Shown here in pieces: positions 54,770 to 64,000 of a stretch of 64,000 bases of DNA. A program made the translations under genes and the position numbers. Position 1 is the stretch's first letter. Each line of letters begins with the position of its first letter. The notes beneath the pieces are model-generated. The model worked only from the letters and a program-made list of their open reading frames with translations. It did no database searches and was not told where the DNA came from. The stretch comes from Nitrosomonas mobilis (GTDB lineage Bacteria; Pseudomonadota; Gammaproteobacteria; Burkholderiales; Nitrosomonadaceae), in assembly GCF_900103035.1 (NCBI RefSeq), contig NZ_FMWO01000049.1, positions 61,387-125,386 on the forward strand, written 5' to 3'.

Positions 54770-56482
54770 TCAGTGCCGATTGATTAAACCCACAATGAAT
54801 AGCAGAGCTTCTGCCAGCGGTAGCAGGCGGGAAGCTTCATCCCGGCGCCCCTGGTATTCCAGTTTATTCTCGCGCAGACCGCGTTCACCGATTACGATAC
54901 GATGTGGAATGCCGATCAGCTCCTGGTCGGCGAACATAGCTCCGGGCCGCTCTTCCCGATCATCGAGCAGTACTTCGATGCCTGCCATCAGGCAGGATTG
55001 ATAAAACTTGTCTGCTTCAATTCGAACCAGTTCACTTTTACGATAGTTGACCGGGATGATGGTAAGCTGGAAAGGCGCGATGGTTAGCGGAAAAATAATG
55101 CCGCGCTCATCATGGCCCTGCTCAATTGCAGCGGCGACGATGCGTGACACGCCAATACCATAGCAACCCATTTCCATTGGCAGGGAATGCCCGGATTCAT
55201 CAAGAAAAGTTGCCTTCATTTTTTCCGCATAGCGTGTGCGTAGCTGGAAGACGTGCCCGACCTCAATGCCACGGCAGATTTCCAGCGTTCCTTTGCCATC
55301 AGGGGATAGATCGCCGGCTACCACGTTGCGGATATCAAACACTTTGAGTGGTAGCGCCAGATCAGGTCCAAAATTGACTTGTGTGAAGTGATAGCCTTCT
55401 TCATTTGCGCCACAGACAAAATTTTGCATTGCCGTTACGGCAGGATCGGCAACAATTTCAACATGGGTTTTAACCGGGCCGAGGTACCCAGGCGGGCAGC
55501 CCAGTTCCTCGATAATACGCTCTTCACTGGCAAATTCGAAATCCGCGAGAAAAGGCAGTTTACGCAACTTGATTTCATTGAGCTGATGATCACCGCGCAG
55601 CAGCAGTAAATAAAATTTACCGCCAGCAATAACAGCCAGCGATTTGAGCGTTTGCGCCACGGGAATCTTTAAAAATTGCGCAACGTCATCACAGGATTTG
55701 CGATCAGGTGTTGCTACTTTTTGTATTTGCCCGGTAGTGACAGGCTGATGAGGTAGCTGCGGAGGGGGTGCGGTTGCTAATTCTATGTTGGCTGCATAGT
55801 CAGAATCTGGGCAATAGGCGATTGCGTCTTCACCTGAATCTGCCAGCACATGGTATTCATGCGAAGCGCTGCCACCCATCGCACCCGTATCTGCTGCAAC
55901 TACCCGGAATTTCAAGCCAAGACGGGTAAAAATCTGATTGTAAGTCGCCTGCATGAGTGCATAGGTCTGTTCGAGGCTGGCAAAATCCGCATGAAAAGAG
56001 TAGGCATCTTTCATGATAAATTCACGCGCGCGCATCACGCCAAAACGTGGGCGGATTTCATCGCGAAATTTGGTTTGTATCTGATAAAAATTACGTGGTA
56101 ATTGGCGATAGCTTTTAATTTCACGGCGTGCAACATCCACAATCACTTCTTCATGGGTTGGTCCGAAACAGAAATCATGTTTGTGTCGGTCTCGTATTTT
56201 CAGCATCTGTGGACCAAAAACATCCCAACGTCCACTTTCTTGCCATAGCTCCGCAGGCTGGACTGCTGGCATTAGCATCTCCAGCGCGCCGCTACGATTC
56301 ATTTCCTCACGAATGATCTGCTCAATCTTGCGCAAAATTCTCAGACCAAGCGGCATCCATGTGTACAAACCGCTGCCTAGTCGCTTGATCAGACCAGCGC
56401 GCAACATATATTTGTGGCTGATTAGTTCCGCTTCAGCAGGCGCTTCCTTAAGAGTGGAAAGCAAGAATTGCGAAACGCGCAT
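54770..56482 (-). CDS. proS: Prolyl-tRNA synthetase (bacterial type with editing domain)
   Basis: The protein has 570 residues. Class II motif 1 ([20 protein letters not shown]) and motif 2 ([20 protein letters not shown]) are in the N-terminal catalytic part, an editing (INS) domain lies in the middle ([20 protein letters not shown]), and motif 3 ([14 protein letters not shown]) and the anticodon-binding domain follow. It charges tRNA-Pro and removes misacylated alanine. It is convergent with the beta-helix gene and divergent from rppH. Confidence 0.96.
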   Translation of the reverse strand: MRVSQFLLSTLKEAPAEAELISHKYMLRAGLIKRLGSGLYTWMPLGLRILRKIEQIIREEMNRSGALEMLMPAVQPAELWQESGRWDVFGPQMLKIRDRHKHDFCFGPTHEEVIVDVARREIKSYRQLPRNFYQIQTKFRDEIRPRFGVMRAREFIMKDAYSFHADFASLEQTYALMQATYNQIFTRLGLKFRVVAADTGAMGGSASHEYHVLADSGEDAIAYCPDSDYAANIELATAPPPQLPHQPVTTGQIQKVATPDRKSCDDVAQFLKIPVAQTLKSLAVIAGGKFYLLLLRGDHQLNEIKLRKLPFLADFEFASEERIIEELGCPPGYLGPVKTHVEIVADPAVTAMQNFVCGANEEGYHFTQVNFGPDLALPLKVFDIRNVVAGDLSPDGKGTLEICRGIEVGHVFQLRTRYAEKMKATFLDESGHSLPMEMGCYGIGVSRIVAAAIEQGHDERGIIFPLTIAPFQLTIIPVNYRKSELVRIEADKFYQSCLMAGIEVLLDDREERPGAMFADQELIGIPHRIVIGERGLRENKLEYQGRRDEASRLLPLAEALLFIVGLINRH

Positions 56483-56720
56483 GATAGGATTCCATTACCA
56501 TAGTAGAAAGCTGTGATTTTACCGCGAAATAACCCATATCAAAGCGTATTCGTCTGGTTTCTCGAAGTGATTCTGCGATATTACGCTCAATTTCAAGGCT
56601 GACGTATGCTTGGCAAAAAGCGGAACGCGGATAGAGAGCAGTAGAATGCAGGGTAATTGATATAATAGTATAAAATCACAGATAAAAATATTATCTGATA
56701 TAAGATATCGGGTGCACAAA

Positions 56721-57281
56721 ATGATAGACCGTAACGGATATAGAGCAAATGTTGGCATTGTCCTGCTGAATAAGGAAAATCAGGTTTTTTGGGGAAAACG
56801 TATCCGGCATGAATCATGGCAATTTCCTCAGGGCGGTATCAAGTCAGGTGAAACGCCGACGCAGGCCATGTATCGCGAGCTGGCGGAGGAAACTGGATTG
56901 CAACCGCTGCATGTGGAGGTTCTGGGCAGAACGCGCGAGTGGTTACGGTATGAAGTGCCTTCCTGCTGGACACGTCGGGACTGGCGTACCAATTACAAGG
57001 GACAGAAACAGATTTGGTTTCTGTTGCGTTTGTTGGGGCGTGATAGCGATGTGTCACTCCATACCTGCTCCCATCCTGAGTTTGATGCCTGGCGCTGGAA
57101 TCATTACTGGGTAGAGCTTGATTCCGTGGTCGAATTCAAGCGGCAGGTTTACCGTGAGGCACTGATAGAATTATCACATCTACTGGGAGAGGAGGTTATT
57201 CTTGGAAATGATGCGGCCTACAGAAATCATGGCAAGCAGGGCCTTGCTTATTCAGGAAAATCCACTAAAACTAGTAAGTAG
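56721..57281 (+). CDS. rppH: RNA pyrophosphohydrolase (Nudix)
   Basis: From the ATG at 56721 the protein has 186 residues and begins [17 protein letters not shown], the family's typical start; GTG at 56712 is also open. The Nudix box [20 protein letters not shown] is complete (Gx5Ex7REUxEExGU). RppH removes pyrophosphate from 5'-triphosphate mRNAs and triggers decay. The stop codon TAG is shared with the end of intergenic repeat copy C. Its pairing divergently with proS is common in betaproteobacteria. Confidence 0.94.
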   Translation: MIDRNGYRANVGIVLLNKENQVFWGKRIRHESWQFPQGGIKSGETPTQAMYRELAEETGLQPLHVEVLGRTREWLRYEVPSCWTRRDWRTNYKGQKQIWFLLRLLGRDSDVSLHTCSHPEFDAWRWNHYWVELDSVVEFKRQVYREALIELSHLLGEEVILGNDAAYRNHGKQGLAYSGKSTKTSK

Positions 57282-57430
57282 GGCGCTTTTAAAAATTCAG
57301 AGTTCTGAACAAGACCAGGCGTGAATAAAAAATGCTGACGCAGCATATAATTGGTATGCTGGAAAGCGGCTTTTTTAAGCGGCGTAGCGCATAGTGTCGT
57401 GACGAAATGTGGATTTTTAGAGATGCGCCC
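57281..57430. repeat. MITE-like intergenic repeat, copy C (inverted relative to A and B)
   Basis: This 150-bp stretch carries GGGCGCTTTTAAAAATTCAG at its left end and GGATTTTTAGAGATGCGCCC at its right; they are inverted repeats. Internal blocks AATAAAAAATGCTGACGCAG and GTCGTGACGAAAT match copies A and B on the opposite strand. Its first base is the last base of the rppH stop codon, repeating the habit of copy B next to ispH. Confidence 0.82.
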
Positions 57431-57497
57431 GCAAGCTTAATTCTTGAAAAGCGTAACTGGCTGTGCCATAACAGCCGATGTAACCAGGAGAGGAATT

Positions 57498-58490
57498 ATG
57501 ATAAAACAAGTGTTAACTATATCGTTACTTGCAGGTGTAATGTTTGCACCAATTTATGTATTCGCAGCCAACGAACCGATACAGCCCATCAAAGTGGTAG
57601 TCCCTGAAAAACCAGAAGTTGCAGAGCTTGGCAAGATGCTGTTTTTTGATCCAAGACTTTCCAGGTCCGGCTTCATTTCCTGTAATTCCTGTCACAATCT
57701 GAGCATGGGTGGTACGGATAATATCAAGACTTCAATTGGTCACAAATGGCAGCAGGGTCCAATTAATGCACCAACTGTCCTGAATTCAGGCATGAATCTG
57801 GCTCAGTTCTGGGACGGTCGCGCCAAAGATTTGAAAGAGCAAGCGGGTGGGCCGATTGCTAATCCCGGTGAAATGGCGTCCACTCATGAATTAGCTGTGA
57901 AAGTGATTGCTTCTATGCCTCAGTATGTGGCTAAATTTAAACAGGCATTTGGAACAGATGCAGTTAATATTGATCGGATTACCACTGCCATTGCTGCATT
58001 TGAAGAAACATTGGTAACACCAGGCTCCCGATTTGACCAGTGGCTGGAAGGCGATAAAGGTGTGTTGAATCAGCATGAGATCGAGGGCTATGAATTGTTT
58101 AAAAGTAGCGGTTGCACCCAATGTCATAATGGACCAGCAGTTGGCGGAACCTCATATCAAAAAATGGGAGTGGTTCATCCTTATATAACCAGGAATCCAG
58201 CAGTGGGGCGCATGGATATAACCGGGAAGGAGCAGGACAAGTACGTATTCAAGGTTCCCACCTTGCGCAATGTTGAACTGACTTATCCCTACTTCCATGA
58301 CGGAGAAGCAGCTACGTTGGAGAAGGCGGTTGAGGTCATGGGAAAAATTCAGCTTGATCTTGACTTCAACCAGAAGGAAATTGCCAGCATTGTTGCGTTC
58401 CTGAAAACCTTGACGGGCAAGCAACCGGAATTCAATTTGCCAATTCTGCCGCCCTCTAATAACGCAACACCTCAGCCACAGCCTTTCTAA
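57498..58490 (+). CDS. Dihaem cytochrome c peroxidase
   Basis: From ATG at 57498 (AGGAGAGG in front) the protein has 330 residues with a signal peptide ending VFAAN. The low-potential haem site CNSCH is at 62-66 and the high-potential site CTQCH at 206-210, with the typical spacing of di-haem peroxidases, plus TLRNVELTYPYFHDG near the C-terminus. The frame continues 54 bp upstream with no benefit. It reduces hydrogen peroxide in the periplasm with electrons from c-type cytochromes. Ammonia oxidisers of this group are known to have such an enzyme, related to cytochrome c552. A terminator follows. Confidence 0.94.
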   Translation: MIKQVLTISLLAGVMFAPIYVFAANEPIQPIKVVVPEKPEVAELGKMLFFDPRLSRSGFISCNSCHNLSMGGTDNIKTSIGHKWQQGPINAPTVLNSGMNLAQFWDGRAKDLKEQAGGPIANPGEMASTHELAVKVIASMPQYVAKFKQAFGTDAVNIDRITTAIAAFEETLVTPGSRFDQWLEGDKGVLNQHEIEGYELFKSSGCTQCHNGPAVGGTSYQKMGVVHPYITRNPAVGRMDITGKEQDKYVFKVPTLRNVELTYPYFHDGEAATLEKAVEVMGKIQLDLDFNQKEIASIVAFLKTLTGKQPEFNLPILPPSNNATPQPQPF

Positions 58491-58518
58491 GGTAAATTAA
58501 AAGCTAGTCGATCCAAAA

Positions 58519-58554
58519 AGATAACCCGGCCTATATAGGCCGGGTTATCTTTTG
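58519..58554 (+). terminator. Intrinsic terminator, possibly bidirectional
   Basis: AAGATAACCCGGCC and GGCCGGGTTATCTT pair around a short TATATA loop, followed by TTTT on the plus strand and preceded by AAAAA, so the same stem could also terminate minus-strand transcription. It lies about 30 bp after the peroxidase stop. Confidence 0.9.
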
Positions 58555-58612
58555 CACAAACTCAACTTGCAGTTTTAATTTACCTTGGGACCCTTAGCAA
58601 TTAAAAAATAAT

Positions 58613-59773
58613 ATGCCAGCTCAGCAACAAAATCTGTTTTCACACCAGGATGTGCTCGCTCGACTCCATGAAGATCGACCTCTTTCGGAGAAGCTGTATT
58701 TTCTCCACCAGCTGATTCAAGAGGATTTTCCATTCATCAGTCGTTTATCGATTGCTCTGCTGGATCAACAAACCGATGTACTGAAGACCTATACACATAG
58801 CACTGCTGGAGAAGCAACGCCATTGGCTGCCTATGAGACTTCATTGGACGATGCGCCGTCTTTGCGTGAAATTATTCAGCAGCGCCGGCCACGTCTGGTG
58901 CAGGATCTGGCTATTTTTAACCAAGGGTCACATATCCACACGCAAAAAATAAAGGCAAAAGGCTATCGCTCAAGCTACACCATGCCGCTTTATCAAAGCG
59001 GCACGTTTATCGGGTTTCTTTTTTTCAATTCACTGGAGTTGCATCCATTTAATCCGAGTGTTTTGCGTCAGATAGATATTTATGGGCATTTGATCGCATT
59101 GATGGCTATCAATGAATTAACTGCCATACGAACATTACTGTCAGCTATCCGGGTGGCACGCAGCATGACCCATTACCGCGATCTTGAAACCGGCTCTCAC
59201 GTTGATCGTACGGCACATTATGCCAGATTGATTGCGCTTCAGCTGGCAGGTATCTATCAGTTGTCTGATGAACAAATTGAACATATTTTTTTGTTTTCGC
59301 CGCTGCATGATATAGGGAAAATTGGCATACCGGATAAAATATTACGTAAACCCGGCAAACTGGATGATGCTGAATTTGCTGTCATGAAAACCCATCCACA
59401 GAAAGGTAGAGAAATTATTGATGAAATTCTGCGGGATTTTAATCTGGGTACATTTGGTCATGTACAGATTTTGCGCAATATTGTTGAATATCATCACGAA
59501 GCTATGGATGGCAGCGGCTATCCAAGGCAATTGCGCGGTGATGAAATACCCATTGAAGCCCGTATCAGTGCAGTTGCAGATGTATTCGATGCCCTAACTT
59601 CCCGGCGCGTCTACAAAGCCGCCTGGTCAAACCAGGAAGCTTTTGCCATGCTTAAACGTCTTGCAGATGACAAGCTGGATCGAGACTGTGTGGAGGCTTT
59701 ACTCGCTAATGAGGGCAAAGTAAAGAGCATACAGCAGCGTTTTCAGGATAGCGATTATTCGGAAATGCCCTGA
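58613..59773 (+). CDS. GAF and HD-GYP domain protein (c-di-GMP phosphodiesterase type)
   Basis: The protein has 386 residues. An N-terminal GAF-like sensor domain covers about 25-165. The HD-GYP domain covers about 180-370: metal ligands H232-D233 in LHDIGKIGIP, the HHEAMDGSGYP motif at 294-304 with GYP intact, and VADVFDALTSRR at 321-332. All HD-GYP signature residues appear present, so it is likely to hydrolyse cyclic di-GMP to pGpG or GMP. There is no membrane span. Upstream of it is the peroxidase gene with its terminator, so it is probably transcribed alone. Confidence 0.9.
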   Translation: MPAQQQNLFSHQDVLARLHEDRPLSEKLYFLHQLIQEDFPFISRLSIALLDQQTDVLKTYTHSTAGEATPLAAYETSLDDAPSLREIIQQRRPRLVQDLAIFNQGSHIHTQKIKAKGYRSSYTMPLYQSGTFIGFLFFNSLELHPFNPSVLRQIDIYGHLIALMAINELTAIRTLLSAIRVARSMTHYRDLETGSHVDRTAHYARLIALQLAGIYQLSDEQIEHIFLFSPLHDIGKIGIPDKILRKPGKLDDAEFAVMKTHPQKGREIIDEILRDFNLGTFGHVQILRNIVEYHHEAMDGSGYPRQLRGDEIPIEARISAVADVFDALTSRRVYKAAWSNQEAFAMLKRLADDKLDRDCVEALLANEGKVKSIQQRFQDSDYSEMP

Positions 59774-59774
59774 A

Positions 59775-59805
59775 TTAGTTAGTTTTTCTTTGGGAGAAAG
59801 ACTAA
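59775..59805 (+). terminator. Weak hairpin after the HD-GYP gene
   Basis: TTAGTTTTTCT and AGAAAGACTAA pair with one mismatch around TTGGG, directly after the stop. There is only a short T-run (TAGTTTC), so the terminator call is tentative. Confidence 0.35.
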
Positions 59806-59919
59806 TAGTTTCTCTGTCGAAAAAAGAGAGGGTAGGCTATTTGGTATGAGTAAATAGTAAGTTGCGGAGCGTAATCAGCTAGCGGATTGCTAATTCCGTG
59901 TTACAGCGGGAGACTATTT

Positions 59920-59948
59920 TTGCATTAAATTTAAAATAAACGTAGAAT
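59920..59948 (+). promoter_or_regulatory. Promoter of rpsT
   Basis: TTGCAT at 59920-59925 and TAGAAT at 59943-59948 are separated by an optimal 17 bp and lie about 57 bp ahead of the rpsT start. An AT-rich stretch in the spacer adds support. It may also supply some transcription to hao, 63 bp beyond rpsT, unless a terminator intervenes; I see none. Confidence 0.5.
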
Positions 59949-60004
59949 CACGCGGCATGCAAAATATCAGCAATTGGTAATAAATAAAAGGGTACATAGA
60001 AACT

Positions 60005-60268
60005 ATGGCGAATACTGCACAAGCTAAAAAGAGAGCTAGGCAAACGATCAAGCAGCGCGAACGTAATTTTGGTTTGCGTTCTAAACTGAGGACCGCAATC
60101 AAGGCTATTAGAACTGCGATTGCTTCAGGTGACAAAAATCAAGCAGAAATCACATTCAGGAAGTCAGTGAGTATCATCGATTCAATTGCAGGAAAGGGAA
60201 TTCTTCACAAAAATAAGGCTTCAAGACATAAGAGTCGTCTTTCTGGCGCCATCAAAGCTATGGGTTGA
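60005..60268 (+). CDS. rpsT: 30S ribosomal protein S20
   Basis: The protein has 87 residues: [20 protein letters not shown] is the standard S20 N-terminus, and it is very rich in Lys and Arg. It binds 16S rRNA early in 30S assembly. Length is normal. It sits directly upstream of hao with 63 bp between them and no visible terminator. Confidence 0.96.
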   Translation: MANTAQAKKRARQTIKQRERNFGLRSKLRTAIKAIRTAIASGDKNQAEITFRKSVSIIDSIAGKGILHKNKASRHKSRLSGAIKAMG

Positions 60269-60331
60269 AGTTGTGCTGTTTGCAACTGAAAAATAGTATA
60301 TCTATCATAAATAAGGAATAAGGAGAGAGAC

Positions 60332-62050
60332 ATGCATGCCGGATTTTGGCTGAAGGGAGTACTGCTAGCTTGTGGTTTGATGGTAGCTGGTGGGATACAG
60401 GCGAACATATCGTCGGTACCGGACGTAACGTATGAAGCACTGGGTCTGGATCGGAGCAAGGCGACGCCGAAGGAGACACATGAAGCGTTAGTCAAGCGTT
60501 ACAAGGATCCTGCACAAGGGGCGGGCAAAGGCACGATGGGGGAATACTGGGAACCGATTCCGTACAGCATGTACCTGGATCCGGCCACGTTTTACAAACC
60601 ACCTACCTCGATGCGTGACAAAGCCAGCCGCAAGGAATGCGTAGAATGTCACACGGATGAGTCGCCGGTATGGGTACAGGCCTGGAAGCGCAGCACGCAT
60701 GCCAACCTTGACAAGGTTCGCAAATTGCAACCCAGTGATCCGACCTACTACAAGAAAGCCAAGCTGGAAGAAGTCGAAGCCAACCTGCGTTCGATAGGCA
60801 AATTAGGCGAAAAAGAGCCTTTGAAAGAAGTGGGCTGTATTGACTGTCACGTATCGATCAATGCGGACTCTAAGCAAAAGATTGATCACAGCAAAGACCT
60901 GGTTATGCCAACGGCGGACGTTTGTGGAACCTGTCACCTGCGTGAATTTGCCGAACGGGAATCCGAACGTGACACCATGATCTGGCCGAATGGCCAATGG
61001 CCGGATGGTCGTCCGTCCCATGCGCTGGATTACAGCGCCAACGTTGAGACCACTGTCTGGGCCGCGATGCCGCAACGGGAAGTTGCAGAAGGTTGCACCA
61101 TGTGTCATACCAACCAGAACAAATGTGACTCCTGCCACACTAGACATGAATTCTCTGCGGCGGAATCGCGTAAACCAGAAGCGTGCGCCACCTGCCACAG
61201 CGGGGTAGACCACAACAACTGGGAAACTTATTCGATGTCCAAGCACGGCAAGATGGTTGCCATGCTGGGAGACAAATGGAACTGGGAAGCGCCGCTGAAA
61301 GATGCCTACGCGGTAGGTGGACAGAACGCGCCGACCTGTGCGGGTTGCCATTTTGAATATGAAGGCGAATATACCCACAACATCACACGTAAAATCCGCT
61401 GGGCGAACTACCCGTTTGTTCCGGGCATAGCAGAAAACATCACCAGCGACTGGTCGGAAGCACGGCTTGACTCCTGGGTGGTTACCTGCACCCAGTGTCA
61501 CTCTGAACGCTTTGCCCGTTCCTACCTTGAGCTGATGGACAAAGGTACGCTGGAAGGACTGGCCAAATATCAGGAAGCGCATGAACTGGTTGAAAAACTG
61601 TACAAGACGGGCAACCTGACGGGACAGAAAACCAACCGTCCTGCGCCACCGGAACCAGAGAAGCCTGGTTTCCACATTTTCACCCAGCTCTTCTGGTCGA
61701 AAGGCAACAATCCCGCCTCGATCGAACTGAAAGTACTGGAAATGGCTGAAAATGACCTGGCGAAAATGCACGTAGGCCTGGCCCACACCAACCCGGGTGG
61801 CTGGACATATACCGAAGGTTGGGGACCGATCAACCGTGCCTATGTTGAAATTCAGGACGAACATACCAAAATGCAGGCAATGGCTGCCCTGCAAGAACGT
61901 GTGAACAAACTGGACGGCAAGAAAACCAGCCTGCTGGACATCACCACCCCTGAGGAAAAAATCTCCTTGGGCGGACTGGGCGGTGGCCTATTGCTCGCGG
62001 GCACACTGGCCTTGATTGGCTGGCGTAGTCGCAAGCGGAAACAGGCTTGA
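60332..62050 (+). CDS. hao: Hydroxylamine oxidoreductase (octahaem, HaoA)
   Basis: The protein has 572 residues with a signal peptide ending GGIQA. I count eight CxxCH haem motifs: CVECH, CIDCH, CGTCH, CTMCH, CDSCH, CATCH, CAGCH and CTQCH. The P460 catalytic-haem region includes the segment [14 protein letters not shown] (about 485-498), whose tyrosine cross-links to haem P460 in the known enzyme. A C-terminal hydrophobic helix ([16 protein letters not shown]) and a basic end indicate a membrane anchor. It oxidises hydroxylamine, the product of ammonia monooxygenase, releasing four electrons to c554. A GGAGAGAG site precedes the ATG. This copy lies directly after rpsT; Nitrosomonas usually carries several hao copies, and only one is in the window. 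Confidence 0.98.
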   Translation: MHAGFWLKGVLLACGLMVAGGIQANISSVPDVTYEALGLDRSKATPKETHEALVKRYKDPAQGAGKGTMGEYWEPIPYSMYLDPATFYKPPTSMRDKASRKECVECHTDESPVWVQAWKRSTHANLDKVRKLQPSDPTYYKKAKLEEVEANLRSIGKLGEKEPLKEVGCIDCHVSINADSKQKIDHSKDLVMPTADVCGTCHLREFAERESERDTMIWPNGQWPDGRPSHALDYSANVETTVWAAMPQREVAEGCTMCHTNQNKCDSCHTRHEFSAAESRKPEACATCHSGVDHNNWETYSMSKHGKMVAMLGDKWNWEAPLKDAYAVGGQNAPTCAGCHFEYEGEYTHNITRKIRWANYPFVPGIAENITSDWSEARLDSWVVTCTQCHSERFARSYLELMDKGTLEGLAKYQEAHELVEKLYKTGNLTGQKTNRPAPPEPEKPGFHIFTQLFWSKGNNPASIELKVLEMAENDLAKMHVGLAHTNPGGWTYTEGWGPINRAYVEIQDEHTKMQAMAALQERVNKLDGKKTSLLDITTPEEKISLGGLGGGLLLAGTLALIGWRSRKRKQA

Positions 62051-63093
62051 GTGAGCCACTGACGACCGGCCGGCCCGCGCAAGCGGGCTGGCTGGACAAA
62101 GTCCTCCCGTTACTTGGCATCCTGCTGGTAACGGGAGGTTTTGTTTTGCTCATCTGGTTTGCCTGGCTATGGTTCACCCCTGGGACCGCCCCGTATCGCT
62201 ATCAATTACTGGAGACGGGTGATAGCAGCAAATTTCCGCAACTGGAGCTGAGCGCATGGCCGGACCTGACCATTGATCAGTATGAAGTGTATGTACCAGA
62301 GATAGACCAGGTCGTTGCTCACGCCTATTTTGGACGGCGTGCACAACATTCCCCGGTACTGCTCGACTGGGAAAACCTGACCAGCGAACCGCTGTTAATA
62401 CTCGATCGCAAGCCTGCCGAGCTGAGTACACTGGCAGCCGCCATCGACAAACATGCTGCAGCAGACGCCCTGATTCTGGCATGGTGGGACACCTCTGCGC
62501 AACTGGCCTTATTGACTGGACGCAACGTTTTATTCCGCAGTCCACTGCATGAACCCCTCATCATTCCGGACAGCTGGCAGGCACAACGTACTGCCATTCT
62601 TGCCTACGAGAGCGAACAGGTTGCGACCGCAGTAAGCGATGAGGAGCGCACCCGGTTCCAGCATTTCACTCATGCGCTGACAGAGCCACTTGAAGCGGGG
62701 CTGGCCGAATTGCGCAAACTATCCGATCCCAACCGCGAAACCTACCTGGTTGTACACGTCACCGACCTGTACAAGCTGGGACTGCTGTACCCGGACAAAC
62801 TGGGAGTGGCCTATAAAAACTACCGCATGACCGGTAACATACATGGCATGATCAGCCACCTCAAAACCGAAATGGGCCGGCGTGGCTACACTACCTACAC
62901 CCTGCAGTCACTGTCAGACGAACTGATTCGTGCCTTCTTCCTGACTGACGAGGCGAGCTATCAGACCCTGCTGGCACCGCTGTTGCCACTAACGGACCGC
63001 CCAGCGCCGCTGGAGCTTGACGCCCTGCAACTGATCTACCAGCAAGGCGGGTATTGGGTATACAAACTACCGACAGAACAACCATCCAGCTAG
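62047..63093 (+). CDS. haoB: HaoB, conserved protein between hao and cycA
   Basis: The protein has 348 residues. The start is TTG, overlapping the hao stop (TTGA), which ties its translation to hao. One N-terminal membrane span (about 17-40, [20 protein letters not shown]) anchors a large extracytoplasmic domain with no cysteines in CxxCH form, so it binds no c-type haem. A thioredoxin or SAM fold is not evident. The same gene sits between hao and cycA in known ammonia oxidisers and is called orf2 or haoB; its function remains unclear, with assembly of Hao a reasonable guess. Confidence 0.93.
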   Translation: MSEPLTTGRPAQAGWLDKVLPLLGILLVTGGFVLLIWFAWLWFTPGTAPYRYQLLETGDSSKFPQLELSAWPDLTIDQYEVYVPEIDQVVAHAYFGRRAQHSPVLLDWENLTSEPLLILDRKPAELSTLAAAIDKHAAADALILAWWDTSAQLALLTGRNVLFRSPLHEPLIIPDSWQAQRTAILAYESEQVATAVSDEERTRFQHFTHALTEPLEAGLAELRKLSDPNRETYLVVHVTDLYKLGLLYPDKLGVAYKNYRMTGNIHGMISHLKTEMGRRGYTTYTLQSLSDELIRAFFLTDEASYQTLLAPLLPLTDRPAPLELDALQLIYQQGGYWVYKLPTEQPSS

Positions 63094-63139
63094 CGTGACG
63101 AATGAACACTAAATCTTGCGGGATACCTGCTTGCAATGA

Positions 63140-63167
63140 TTTACAGTCTGTCGTGATCGGGTACAAT
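63140..63167 (+). promoter_or_regulatory. Candidate internal promoter for cycA
   Basis: TTTACA at 63140-63145 and TACAAT at 63162-63167 are separated by 16 bp and lie about 127 bp ahead of the cycA start, in the 200-bp gap after haoB. It would allow separate transcription of cytochrome c554. The hexamers each differ by one base from consensus. Confidence 0.5.
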
Positions 63168-63293
63168 ACGGGCAGCGAGCGAATCGCAAGGCATTTTGAT
63201 AAAATCAGAGCGGTTGCAAGGCAAACGAGCACATAAATAACCGGCAACCAGCTGGCTGACTCGAACAACCGTCCACCAACAAAAGGAGAAGCA

Positions 63294-63995
63294 ATGAAAC
63301 TCATCACTCTCGCCCAACTGCTGGTTGTGGCGCTTTTTACGCTAATGACTGGCAATCTCATGGCAGCAGAAGCACCATTTGAAGGCCGCAAGAAATGCAG
63401 CTCATGCCACAAGGCACAAGCCAAATCCTGGAGCAAAACTGCGCATGCCAAAGCGATGAAATCGCTCGAGCCTAACGCCAAAAAAGAAGCCAAGATCAAA
63501 GCCAAACTTGACCCGGCCAAAGACTACACCCAGGACAAGGACTGTGTGGGTTGTCATGTGGACGGTTTTAACAAAAAAGGCGGTTACAGCATTGATTCTC
63601 CGAAAAAAGTACTGGCTGCAGTAGGTTGTGAATCCTGCCATGGAGCGGGGCGGCAGTATCGAGGTGATCATCGCAAGGCGGGGCAGGCCTTTGAGAAATC
63701 CGGCAAAACCACCTCACGTAAAGTACCGGCAGATAAAGGACAGGACTTCCACTTTGAAGAAAGCTGCAATGCCTGCCACCTGAATTATGAAGGATCACCG
63801 TGGAAGGGTGCCAAACCTCCTTACACCCCGTTCACTCCGGACGTGGATGAAAAATACACCTTCAAGTTCGATGAAATGGTCAAGGACGAAAAAGCCATGC
63901 ATGAACATTACAAATTAGATGGTGTCTATACTGGAGAGCCTAAATTCAAATATCACGACGAGTTTCAGGCCAGCGCTAAAGAAACCAATAACTAA
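63294..63995 (+). CDS. cycA: Cytochrome c554 (tetrahaem)
   Basis: The protein has 233 residues with a signal peptide ending GNLMA; the mature part begins near AEAPFEGRKKC. Four CxxCH motifs are present: CSSCH, CVGCH, CESCH and CNACH. The length equals known c554. It accepts electron pairs from Hao and passes them on to membrane-bound cytochrome cM552 (cycB), whose gene is expected just past the window edge. An AAAAGGAG site precedes the ATG. Confidence 0.98.
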   Translation: MKLITLAQLLVVALFTLMTGNLMAAEAPFEGRKKCSSCHKAQAKSWSKTAHAKAMKSLEPNAKKEAKIKAKLDPAKDYTQDKDCVGCHVDGFNKKGGYSIDSPKKVLAAVGCESCHGAGRQYRGDHRKAGQAFEKSGKTTSRKVPADKGQDFHFEESCNACHLNYEGSPWKGAKPPYTPFTPDVDEKYTFKFDEMVKDEKAMHEHYKLDGVYTGEPKFKYHDEFQASAKETNN

Positions 63996-64000
63996 TCAGG

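Noticed and set aside
60803..61894. 363-codon minus-strand open frame antisense to hao
   Set aside because: It mirrors the hao coding frame. The product is rich in Phe, Arg and Val with no domain, as expected from the complement of a haem-protein gene.

Overview
The window reads as chromosome of an ammonia-oxidising betaproteobacterium of the Nitrosomonas type. The clearest evidence is the right end (60.3-64.0 kb): octahaem hydroxylamine oxidoreductase (hao), its companion haoB and tetrahaem cytochrome c554 (cycA), preceded by a dihaem cytochrome c peroxidase. From memory, the Hao and c554 sequences are close to but not identical with N. europaea, so a sister species such as N. eutropha is more likely. 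This species guess is inference; no database was consulted.

Layout. 0-2.7 kb: end of cytochrome c1 (petC), sspA-sspB, tRNA-Thr(TGT) and bamD. 2.8-11.6 kb: a minus-strand block of eight genes that looks like one envelope phospho-signalling module: PP2C phosphatase, M48 metalloprotease, glycine-zipper lipoprotein, von Willebrand A protein, Ser/Thr kinase with zinc ribbon and one membrane span, an FHA-FHA-ABC-ABC2 transporter fusion, a DUF2939-like protein and a second lipoprotein. This is the best candidate for a poorly described system. 11.6-21.1 kb: a decayed SDR gene followed by transaldolase, G6PDH, 6-phosphogluconate dehydrogenase, a ROK-type glucokinase and two large alpha-glucan-related glycosidases, together a route from stored glucan to pentose phosphates. 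21.4-27.3 kb: accessory stretch with a TPR protein carrying 138-bp near-identical repeats, a membrane protein that starts inside an IS630 remnant, a decayed type III restriction subunit, and a coupled pair of membrane-linked GTPases.

27.8-40.2 kb: housekeeping: methyltransferase, motAB, ispH, thiO, aroQ, accBC, prmA, a zinc-ribbon/DUF3426 protein, amidase, tsaE and queG. 40.3-47.0 kb: an SDR gene, then a tightly coupled plus-strand operon combining lptF/lptG with a nucleotidyltransferase-like protein, a GNAT-like protein and a CDP-alcohol phosphotransferase. I read this as an outer-membrane lipid or headgroup pathway. A tRNA-Lys(TTT) follows.

47.2-54.6 kb: a decaying accessory region with an EAL phosphodiesterase pseudogene, a 26-bp perfect palindrome, an IS3 OrfA remnant, a secreted GH3 glycosidase, a shattered TonB-dependent receptor and an apparently intact secreted beta-helix-like partner. 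54.7-60.3 kb: proS, rppH, cytochrome c peroxidase, a GAF/HD-GYP phosphodiesterase and rpsT, leading into the hao cluster.

Three copies of a roughly 140-150 bp intergenic element with terminal inverted repeats (6.2, 31.6 and 57.3 kb) look like a non-autonomous MITE family. Two of them abut stop codons. No CRISPR array, rRNA or intact insertion sequence was seen.
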